From: Leifsonia sp. ALI-44-B | GTDB lineage: Bacteria > Actinomycetota > Actinomycetes > Actinomycetales > Microbacteriaceae | Direction of reading: 5' to 3' | DNA length: 64,000 bases | NCBI RefSeq assembly: GCF_001984125.1 | Contig: NZ_MTQL01000006.1 | Coordinates: forward strand, 744,001-808,000 | In this document: positions 33,520 to 40,988 of the stretch, piece by piece | How positions within the stretch are numbered: the first letter of the stretch is position 1 | Layout of the letters: each line of letters begins with the position of its first letter | Translations under genes and position numbers: made by a program | Notes under the pieces: generated by a model | Told to the model about the DNA's origin: nothing | The model's database searches: none | The model's input: only the letters and a program-made list of their open reading frames with translations

Positions 33520-35064
33520 TCATGGGCTCACACTGCCACGGCTGGTCGCGCTCTCGGTAGGCGTGTGTGCCTCGACGGGTGCCGTGACGGGCGGCGGGGC
33601 GACGGCGGACTTCAGCGCGACCGACGTGGTGGGTGACACGGATGGTGCACCCACGCTGTCGTAAAGGGCGTAATCGTCCGTCGTGATGCTGCCGTTGGAG
33701 AAGATGTTCAAGCCGAAGCTGATGCCCGTGACGCCGGCCGGGATGGCGGGGGTCTGCCACACGGCCTGCGTGTAACTCGGGGATGCCGAGAACCACGGGC
33801 TCGAGGTCCAGTACTGCCAGCCGCCCGAGGCGTTCCGCACATAGACCGCGAACTGGGTGACGGTCGTCGAGGTGTACCAGGCCCGCATCGAGTAGGTCTT
33901 GCCCGCCGTGACCGCTGGGGCGCAGCTGCCGAGGTCGAAGGTCGGCAGCACCTTGGCGTCGCCGTCGGTGTAGCCCGAGACCTTGACGGTTTCGGCCCGA
34001 GTGCCCGTGTGCGCGTTCGGTGTGGTGGCGAAGGTGGCCGTGTTGGCGCCGTAGCCGCCCTGCATCCAGCAGCTCGGCAGGCCGTTCGGCCCGTCGGTTT
34101 CGAGCCCGGGGTTGACCACTCCGTTGGCGCCGGCGGTCGGGGCGGGGATGCTGGGGCCCGCGACCGCAGGTTTCACGGCTCCGCCGACGACATCGCCCAC
34201 CGGTTTCACGACCGTGTTGCCCGTGGTCGCGCGGGGGGCCAACCAGCTCGTGAATTGAGCCAGGACCGTTGGAGTGATGTTCAGGTCGCCGCATCCCGAG
34301 GCACACACGTTGTGGAAGGTGAACTGCACCCATCCCCCGGCGGCCTCCGCGCGCGTCACCGAGTTCTTGAGGTCGGCCAGGGTCCACGTGCTGTCGACCT
34401 GGTCGAGCGCCTTCGTGTAGTAGGGCTCGGCCGGCGGCACGGTTTCGGCATACGCGCAGTCGAGGCATCCGAACCGCGAGCGGATGTCGCCCAGCATGCG
34501 TGCGCTGTTGTACCCGCACGACGCGGCGGCCTGTTCGGCATCGGGGGTCGACGAGGCGAAGGGGTAGGCGAAGCTGCGCACCGCATAGCCCCACCCGAGC
34601 AGCGTCGAGCGGTCGTTGCAGATTTGGCGGCGCACCTCGTCGGCGGGCAGGGTGGCAAGATCGGCGTGGCTGACGGTGTGTCCGCCGATCTCCTGCCCAC
34701 CCGCCTTCAGGGTGTCGAGATTAGCTCGGGTCATGTAGCTCGGCGCACCCACGAAACCCGAGACGATGTAGAACGTCGCCTTCATGTTCTGCGCGTTCAG
34801 GGCGGGCAGGGCGGCGAGCTGGTTGGCGTTGCCGTCGTCGAACGTGAGGCTCACGGTCGTGCGCGGCTTCACGGTGGCCGCATCGGCGGGCCCGGATGTC
34901 TTCACGAATGGCGACAGGATGAGTGCGAGTGCGGCCACCACGGCCAGGATCACGGCGATCATCGGGGGCCGCGTCTCGGAGCGCTCGGAACGTCCGGGCC
35001 GCTGCTCGTCGCCGTCGTCGCCGTCGTCGCCGAGCGAGCTGAAGGTCAGAGTTGTGTTCATCAT
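33520..35064 (-). CDS. Membrane-anchored polysaccharide deacetylase (CE4)
   Basis: 514 residues. A cytoplasmic N-tail leads to one helix at about 35-54, then the NodB/CE4 domain (about 65-270): LTFDDGNANQL supplies the catalytic and metal Asp pair, IGGHTVSHADL the metal His pair, and SFAYPFASS and FHNVC the later motifs. From about 310 a beta-sandwich resembling a carbohydrate-binding module follows (NPGLETDGPNGLPSCWM...). It should remove N-acetyl groups outside the cell. Its ATG overlaps the glmS stop, tying it to the amino-sugar operon. The C-terminal 50 residues are Pro/Thr/Ser/Ala-rich. Confidence 0.88.
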   Translation of the reverse strand: MMNTTLTFSSLGDDGDDGDEQRPGRSERSETRPPMIAVILAVVAALALILSPFVKTSGPADAATVKPRTTVSLTFDDGNANQLAALPALNAQNMKATFYIVSGFVGAPSYMTRANLDTLKAGGQEIGGHTVSHADLATLPADEVRRQICNDRSTLLGWGYAVRSFAYPFASSTPDAEQAAASCGYNSARMLGDIRSRFGCLDCAYAETVPPAEPYYTKALDQVDSTWTLADLKNSVTRAEAAGGWVQFTFHNVCASGCGDLNITPTVLAQFTSWLAPRATTGNTVVKPVGDVVGGAVKPAVAGPSIPAPTAGANGVVNPGLETDGPNGLPSCWMQGGYGANTATFATTPNAHTGTRAETVKVSGYTDGDAKVLPTFDLGSCAPAVTAGKTYSMRAWYTSTTVTQFAVYVRNASGGWQYWTSSPWFSASPSYTQAVWQTPAIPAGVTGISFGLNIFSNGSITTDDYALYDSVGAPSVSPTTSVALKSAVAPPPVTAPVEAHTPTESATSRGSVSP

Positions 35065-36872
35065 TCGACCGTCACCGACTTCGCGAGGTTGCGCGGTTTA
35101 TCGACGTCGAGGCCGAGCCGCAGGGCCAATTCGCGGGCGAAGAGCTGCAGCGGCACCACCGCCTCGAGCGGGCCCCAGCGATCCATGCCGCCGACGAGCG
35201 GTCGGCTCATGCTCATGCCGACGGCGGGGATGGTGCTGCCCGCGCCGCCGATGGTGATGACCCGGCCGCCGCGCGCCGCGACCTCCGAGAGATTCGACGC
35301 GAGCCGCGGGTCGCCGTTGTCGACCACGATCACGGGCGTGCCCTGGTCGACGAGCGCCAAGGGGCCGTGTTTCAGCTCACCCGCCGGATAGTGCTCGGCC
35401 CAGCGATAGCTGATCTCCTTCAACTTCAAGGCGCCCTCCTCGGCGAAGACGACACCGGGGCCACGGCCGAGGAAGATGAAGCCCGACCGGTCGAGGACCT
35501 CGTCGACGATGCCGGGGACGACACCCTTCGAGACCTCGAGGGCCTGAGCCAGCAGATCGGGCAGCCGGCGCAGATCGTCGGTCAGATCGGCCGCGCGCGA
35601 TCGGTCGATGCGGCCCGTCGCCACGAGGGCCGATACCGCCACCGCAACGCCCGTGATCACCTGGGCCACGAACGTCTTGGTGGCGGCGACGCCGATCTCG
35701 GGCCCGGCGTTGCAATCGACGACGCTCGCGGCCCGGCGCGCGACGCTCGACGCCGGGTTGTTCGTCACGGCCACGAGCCCCGCCGAAACGGGTTCGAGCT
35801 GATCGAGAACCCGCAGGATGTCGGCCGTCTCGCCCGATTGGCTGAGCGCCAGAATCAGGGTGCCCGGGTCGAGGATCGTCTCGGATGCCTCCGACGCCAC
35901 GACCGAAACCGTCGGGATGCCGCCCAGGGCGCCGAACGCGCGAGCGATGACGCGCCCGGCATTCAGCGATGTGCCACAGCCGAGCACGGCGATGCGCTCG
36001 AAGGCGGGCGCCTCGAGCGACCGCCACAGGGAGCCGTCGGCGATGTGGGGCACCAGATCGTCGAGGATGCGCGCCGCGATGGCGGGCTGCTCGTCGATCT
36101 CCTTGGCCATGTAGTCGGCGTGCGATCCGCGTTCGAGCGCCGCCGAGGTGAAGGGACAGAGGGCCGCCTGGGGGGTGGCGACCCTCTGTCCGTCTCGGGT
36201 CCAGACCAGCTCGTCGGCGAGTTCGACGATGTCGCCGTCGACGAGGGTCCGGTATTCGTCCACCCAGTCGGCGATGGCGCCGATGTCACTGGTGACGAAA
36301 TCTCCGATCGCCGACGACGCGACGATCAGGGGCGAATGGTGGGCGGCCGCGACGAGGCGGCCCGTTTCGGCATCCGCCACGACGAGCGCCCACGAGCCCT
36401 CGAGGCGGCGGGTCGCCGCGTGCACAGAGCGCAGCAGGTCGCCCGAGGACTCGAGGTGGTCCTCGATGAGGTGGCACACGACCTCCGAGTCGACGTCCGA
36501 CGCGAAGACGTGGCCGTCGGCCTCGAGCTCCTGCCGCAGGGCGCGGTGGTTCTCGATGATGCCGTTGTGGGCCACGCTGATGCGTCCCGTGCAATCCCGA
36601 TGCGGATGCGCGTTGCGGGTCGTCACGGCGCCGTGCGTCGCCCAGCGGGTGTGGCCGATGCCGAGACCCGTGAGGGGCGCACCCGCCCAGGCCGCGACAT
36701 CCGTCGTCAGACCGCCGACGCGGCCAACGGAACGGATGACAGCGGTCGAGGCATCCTCCGTCACGATGGCCACGCCTGCGGAGTCATAACCCCGATATTC
36801 GAGGAGCGAGAGGGCCCGGAGGAGAAACGGTGCCGCGCCGCCCTCGACCCGCGCGGCCACGATGCCGCACAT
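35061..36872 (-). CDS. glmS: Glutamine-fructose-6-phosphate aminotransferase
   Basis: Makes glucosamine-6-phosphate from fructose-6-phosphate and glutamine. 603 residues from MCGIVAARV; Cys2 is the glutaminase nucleophile, so ATG 36872 is the right start. The glutaminase domain has LEYRGYDSAGVAI and HTRWATHG; two SIS domains show GCGTSLNAGR and ALSQSGETADI, and the C-terminus DKPRNLAKSVTVE is characteristic. It sits inside a polysaccharide operon with overlapping genes on both sides, suggesting a dedicated supply of amino sugar; a housekeeping copy may exist elsewhere. Confidence 0.93.
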   Translation of the reverse strand: MCGIVAARVEGGAAPFLLRALSLLEYRGYDSAGVAIVTEDASTAVIRSVGRVGGLTTDVAAWAGAPLTGLGIGHTRWATHGAVTTRNAHPHRDCTGRISVAHNGIIENHRALRQELEADGHVFASDVDSEVVCHLIEDHLESSGDLLRSVHAATRRLEGSWALVVADAETGRLVAAAHHSPLIVASSAIGDFVTSDIGAIADWVDEYRTLVDGDIVELADELVWTRDGQRVATPQAALCPFTSAALERGSHADYMAKEIDEQPAIAARILDDLVPHIADGSLWRSLEAPAFERIAVLGCGTSLNAGRVIARAFGALGGIPTVSVVASEASETILDPGTLILALSQSGETADILRVLDQLEPVSAGLVAVTNNPASSVARRAASVVDCNAGPEIGVAATKTFVAQVITGVAVAVSALVATGRIDRSRAADLTDDLRRLPDLLAQALEVSKGVVPGIVDEVLDRSGFIFLGRGPGVVFAEEGALKLKEISYRWAEHYPAGELKHGPLALVDQGTPVIVVDNGDPRLASNLSEVAARGGRVITIGGAGSTIPAVGMSMSRPLVGGMDRWGPLEAVVPLQLFARELALRLGLDVDKPRNLAKSVTVE

Positions 36873-37924
36873 CAGCGTGCCCATCCGGCCTGGGCCACCT
36901 CGGCGACGCGGGGGCCGCCCTTGGTGGGGTCGACGATGGCCGAACGTTGAGGGTCGGCCTTGGTGGTCTCGGCGATGGCCGCCGCGACATGCGCGAGCGT
37001 CTCGTCGAGCGTGGTCCGGGGAACGAACCCGACCAGGTCGAAGGCCGCCGTGTTGTCGGGCACGCGGCGACGCATGTCCTCGAATCCCTCGGAGTACGCC
37101 TCCTCGTAGGGGACGTAGGTGATGCTGCTCGACGAACCGGTCACGCGCAGGGCGCGGAGGGCCAGCTGTTCGATCGAGATCTCCTCGGCGCCGCCCAGGT
37201 TGAACGCTCGACCGACGGCCGCGGGGGCCTCGGCGATGCGCACCAGGGCGGGCACGACATCCCCCACGTAGGAGAAGCAGCGGGTCTGCTGACCGTCGCC
37301 GAAGACCGTGAGCGGTTCGCCGCGCAGCGCCTGGCCGACGAGGTTGGGCACGACCATGCCGTAGCGGCCGGTCTGGCGGGGCCCGACCGTGTTGAAGGGG
37401 CGCACGATGGCCACCTGCAGGCCGTATTGCGTGTGATAGGCGTGGGCGAAGGCCTCGTCGATGCCCTTCGAAGCCGCGTAGGTCCAGCGCGAGGTGAGCG
37501 CCGAACCCAGCACGCGATCCGAGTCCTCCGAGAGCTTGTCGGCCGTGTTCTTGCCGTACACTTCGCTCGTCGACACCAGCAGCAGCTTCGCGTTGTTCGC
37601 CAGGCAGGCATCCAGCACGTTCTCGGTGCCGTGGATGTTGGTGCGCAGGCTCGACAGCGGGTGTTCCACGATGAGCCTGACCCCTACGGCGGCTGCAAGG
37701 TGGAACACCCGGTCGGCTCCGCGGATGGTGTCCTCGACCACCGAACGATCGAGGATGGAACCCTGCACCAGGCGGAGTTTCGGGTCGGCGAGTGCGCCCA
37801 GCAGGTTGCGCGGCGCTCCCGTCGACATGTCGTCCAGGACGACGACGTCGTCGCCGGCCGCAAGCAGATATTCGACGAGGTGGCTGCCGATGAAACCGGC
37901 GCCTCCGGTGATGACACTTCTCAT
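36872..37924 (-). CDS. NAD-dependent nucleotide-sugar epimerase/dehydratase
   Basis: 350 residues of the extended SDR family. NAD site ITGGAGFIGSHLVEYLL at the N-terminus; catalytic WTYAASKG (Tyr-x3-Lys) near residue 150, with Ser/Thr in LLVSTSEVYG. The sequence is close to UDP-glucose/UDP-GlcNAc 4-epimerases and UDP-glucuronate decarboxylases; which reaction is not decided by the motifs. GAGGGGAAC precedes ATG 37924. Its stop overlaps the glmS start as TGATG. Confidence 0.88.
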   Translation of the reverse strand: MRSVITGGAGFIGSHLVEYLLAAGDDVVVLDDMSTGAPRNLLGALADPKLRLVQGSILDRSVVEDTIRGADRVFHLAAAVGVRLIVEHPLSSLRTNIHGTENVLDACLANNAKLLLVSTSEVYGKNTADKLSEDSDRVLGSALTSRWTYAASKGIDEAFAHAYHTQYGLQVAIVRPFNTVGPRQTGRYGMVVPNLVGQALRGEPLTVFGDGQQTRCFSYVGDVVPALVRIAEAPAAVGRAFNLGGAEEISIEQLALRALRVTGSSSSITYVPYEEAYSEGFEDMRRRVPDNTAAFDLVGFVPRTTLDETLAHVAAAIAETTKADPQRSAIVDPTKGGPRVAEVAQAGWAR

Positions 37925-37984
37925 GATTCTGTTCCCCTCAAGCGCTGCAAAAAAAGTCGGTGGGTGGTGCGGGTGCGGCGCGCG

Positions 37985-39343
37985 TCAGATGACGCGGCTC
38001 TGGGCCAGCTCGCTGTCGCGGTAGGTGGCATCCAGCACGAGCTGGTCGGTGCGCACCCAGGTCAGGTCCGTCCCCGTGTGCTTGGTGTGCAGCAGAATGA
38101 GGTCGGCGTCGAAACCGGCGGCGTCGATGACGGCATCCACCAGCCGGCCGTCGGGCAGGCGCACACCGGCGAAGTGGTTGTCGACGAAGCCGACCGTCGC
38201 GCCGTGCTCGGCCAGACCCGAGAGGATCTCGATGGCGGGCGATTCGCGCAGGTCGGAGACATCCGGTTTGTAGGCGATGCCGACCACGAGGATGCGGGCG
38301 TTGGCGAGGGCAATACCGCCGCGGGCCAGCACGTCGCGGGCGCCGTCGACGATGCGGCCAGGCCGTGAGGCGATCTCGGTCATGGCCTGCGTGATGAGCG
38401 GAGCATTGACGCGTTGCTCGCGCAGCTGCCACAACAGATAGTGCGGGTCGCACGGGATGCAGTGGCCGCCGACGCCCGGGCCGGGGTAGAACGGCATGAA
38501 ACCGTAGGGCTTGGTCGCAGCCGCGTCGATCACCTCGGTGACGTCGATGTCGAGCGTGGAGCAGATGTCCGCGAACTCGTTGGCCAGGGCGATGTTGACG
38601 GCGCGAAACGTATTCTCCAACAGCTTAGTCATCTCGGCGGCGGCAACCGACGAGACGCGGTGGATGTTGGTGGTGTAGCGCGAGACGACGCGCACCGCTT
38701 CCTCTTCGCACTCGGGCGTCGCGCCACCGATCACGCGGGGCACATCGTCGTGGTCGAAGCGTTCGTTGCCCGGGTCGATGCGTTCGGCACTGAAGGACAC
38801 GTAGGCGTCGACGCCGATGCGGAACCCGCGGGCCTCGAGGGGTTTCTGCACGAAGTCCTCGGTGCAGCCGACGTAAGTGGTCGACGTGAGCATGACGAGC
38901 TGACCCGGCACGGCCTGCGCCACGACCATGTCGCACGCGCTCTTCAGAATGGTGAGGTCGGGGATGAGATGCCGGTCGACGGGCGTCGGCACGCAGATGA
39001 TGATGGCGCGGGCCTTCGCCAGCATGGCGGGGTCGCTCGTCAGGTGGAAGCGTTCGTCGTTCTCGGCGACGTCGAGCCGGTGTCGGTCTGCCTCGACGAG
39101 GTCGGCGCGGTGGCCGCGGATGTCGTCGAGCCGGCGTTCGGAGACGTCGAGCGCGAGCACGCGGCTGCCCCCGTGGTAATAGGCCAGGGCCGTCGGCAGG
39201 CCGACGTAGCCGAGCCCCACGATGGCGAGGTCGTAGTCGAACGTCGCGTGAGGTTTCGAGGGGGTCTGGCTGAAGATCCATTCCGGGCGGTTGTCGGGTT
39301 CTTCCGGGTGGTCTGCGGTGCGGGTCGTCGTGAGAGTAGACAT
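37985..39343 (-). CDS. Nucleotide-sugar dehydrogenase (UDP-GlcNAc/ManNAc type)
   Basis: 452 residues. Rossmann motif DLAIVGLGYVGLPTALAYY at about 40-58; the catalytic Cys lies in GPGVGGHCIPCDPHYL; the C-terminal domain has VVGIAYKPDVSDLRESPA. It oxidises the C6 of a UDP-sugar to a uronic acid; the sequence is closer to WecC/WbpA-like enzymes than to UDP-glucose dehydrogenases. Start at 39343 with AGGAGAACC upstream. First gene of the leftward polysaccharide operon, divergent from the GT2 synthase. Confidence 0.9.
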   Translation of the reverse strand: MSTLTTTRTADHPEEPDNRPEWIFSQTPSKPHATFDYDLAIVGLGYVGLPTALAYYHGGSRVLALDVSERRLDDIRGHRADLVEADRHRLDVAENDERFHLTSDPAMLAKARAIIICVPTPVDRHLIPDLTILKSACDMVVAQAVPGQLVMLTSTTYVGCTEDFVQKPLEARGFRIGVDAYVSFSAERIDPGNERFDHDDVPRVIGGATPECEEEAVRVVSRYTTNIHRVSSVAAAEMTKLLENTFRAVNIALANEFADICSTLDIDVTEVIDAAATKPYGFMPFYPGPGVGGHCIPCDPHYLLWQLREQRVNAPLITQAMTEIASRPGRIVDGARDVLARGGIALANARILVVGIAYKPDVSDLRESPAIEILSGLAEHGATVGFVDNHFAGVRLPDGRLVDAVIDAAGFDADLILLHTKHTGTDLTWVRTDQLVLDATYRDSELAQSRVI

Positions 39344-39683
39344 GGGTTCTCCTGGGTATGTGGCAGTACCGCACGGCACACCGATCCGGGTTCAGGAGAT
39401 CGGGGGCCCTGCGGCACGATCGCGGTTCGGGCCGGATCGTGTGTCGGGTGAGCAGTCCGTCCAGGGTGAGAGTCCGGGTTGCCTGGTGCCACGATCCGCC
39501 GCGGATGGCCCGGTGGTCAACGCTTTTCGCCAAGGGTGCGGTTAACGCGGCGGACCGCCGACCTCGATGCGGGTTTCCGGCGTCCCATGCGGTTTTCCGC
39601 AGTGACTCTGCGGCTGCGTGCGGGTTCGAGCTGTCGACATCCGCTTACCGTCGATGTGAACAGCCCCCAACTCTTGGAGAACC
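39344..39683. promoter_or_regulatory. Divergent control region of the polysaccharide genes
   Basis: 340 bp without a convincing gene, between the dehydrogenase and the glycosyltransferase. Both flanking genes have ordinary ribosome binding sites (AGGAG and GGAG), so true 5' leaders exist. I looked for riboswitch-like folds and for a repeated operator and found none I can support. Confidence 0.4.
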
Positions 39684-40988
39684 GTGCTCACCTTCGCCAT
39701 CGTGGTGTTCTTCACCATCGGCCTGAACACGCTCGTGTGGACGATCGCGGGCCTCAGCCGCATCGCCGTCGAGGCCACGCGCGCCCTCCGCGTGCGCCGT
39801 CGTCGCCAGAGCGGCAAGATCTTCCCGGCGGATGCCCTCGACCACCGTCCGTCGCGCTCCGATGTCGCCGTCGTCATCGCCGCCCACAACGAGGAGACCG
39901 TGATCGAAGAGACGCTGCGGGCCGCTGGTCGGCTCATCCCGCCCTACCAGATCTTCGTCGTGTCGGATGGCTCGTCCGATCGCACCGTCGAGCTGGCCCG
40001 GGCCGCGGGCGCCAACGTCTACGACCTCAACCCGAACCGCGGCAAAGCGGGCGCCATCGTCGCGGCCCTCGAGTACTTCGATCTCGCCGGCCGTTTCGAC
40101 GTCGTCATGCTGCTCGATGCCGACACGCGCCTCGCCGACGACTATTTCGAAACCGGTCTCGCGCTCTTCGACTCCCCCGACGTCGTCGCCGTGGCCGGGC
40201 GGGCGACGACCCTGCTCGACGGCCCGAAGCAGGGGCTCGAGGCCCGCATCCTCACCTCGTATCGCGAGCGCGTCTACATCGCCATGCAGTTCCTGCACAA
40301 GTTCGGGCAGGCCGCCCGGCACGCCGACGCCGTGGCGATCGTGCCCGGGTTTGCGAGCATGTATCGCTCACGCATCCTGGCCCACATCGATATCGCCGCC
40401 GAGGGGCTGACCATCGAGGACTACAACATGACCTTCGAGGTGCACGCCAAGAAACTCGGCCGCATCGCGTTCCATCCGTTCGCGTCGATCGCACACACGC
40501 AGGACCCCGACACGCTGCGGGACTACATCAAGCAGGTGCGGCGATGGAACCTCGGCTTCTGGCAGACGTTGCTGCGGCACAAGCCCCGCCTCAACCGCTT
40601 CTGGGCCGCGCTGGCGCTCTTCGTGAGCGAGCTCGCCATTTCGAGCATCGTGATGGTGGCCCTGGTGCCGATTCTCGTCGTCTCGACGCTCGGGTGGGGT
40701 CTCGAGTCGACGGGTCTGCTGACGACAGGGCCCCTCGTGGATGTCGCAACCATCGCCCCTCCCCTGGCCCTGCTCCTCGGCGTCGTGCTGCCCGACTACG
40801 CACTCACGCTCCTCGCGGCGGTCGTGGCGAAGCGCCCGGGATACCTCGTGCTCGGCCTCGCCTATCCCCCGCTGCGCATCCTCGACGCGTGGTTGTGTCT
40901 GCGCGCGTTCGTGCAGGCGCGGTCGGGCACCTCGACGGGCGTCTGGCAGAGCCCCACGCGTCGGGCGACATCCAGCGCGGTCAGTTGA
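39684..40988 (+). CDS. Processive family 2 glycosyltransferase (polysaccharide synthase)
   Basis: 434 residues with one N-terminal helix (3-24), a GT2 domain and three or four C-terminal helices. Motifs: VVIAAHNEETVIEET, SDGSSDRT, LLDADTRLADD (DxD), TIEDYNMTFEVH (TED-like acceptor base) and KQVRRWNLGF (QxxRW), the set of membrane-bound synthases such as NodC, HasA, PgaC and BcsA. With GlmS, a CE4 deacetylase and a UDP-sugar dehydrogenase next door, an amino-sugar and/or uronic-acid polymer is likely; the exact sugar is not shown. Its 3' end overlaps the convergent LuxR gene by 8 bp. Confidence 0.9.
   Translation: MLTFAIVVFFTIGLNTLVWTIAGLSRIAVEATRALRVRRRRQSGKIFPADALDHRPSRSDVAVVIAAHNEETVIEETLRAAGRLIPPYQIFVVSDGSSDRTVELARAAGANVYDLNPNRGKAGAIVAALEYFDLAGRFDVVMLLDADTRLADDYFETGLALFDSPDVVAVAGRATTLLDGPKQGLEARILTSYRERVYIAMQFLHKFGQAARHADAVAIVPGFASMYRSRILAHIDIAAEGLTIEDYNMTFEVHAKKLGRIAFHPFASIAHTQDPDTLRDYIKQVRRWNLGFWQTLLRHKPRLNRFWAALALFVSELAISSIVMVALVPILVVSTLGWGLESTGLLTTGPLVDVATIAPPLALLLGVVLPDYALTLLAAVVAKRPGYLVLGLAYPPLRILDAWLCLRAFVQARSGTSTGVWQSPTRRATSSAVS

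Noticed and set aside
39344-39683. Riboswitch in front of the polysaccharide genes (c-di-GMP or c-di-AMP type).
   Set aside because: I could not find the conserved core of either class; only general GC-rich stems are present.
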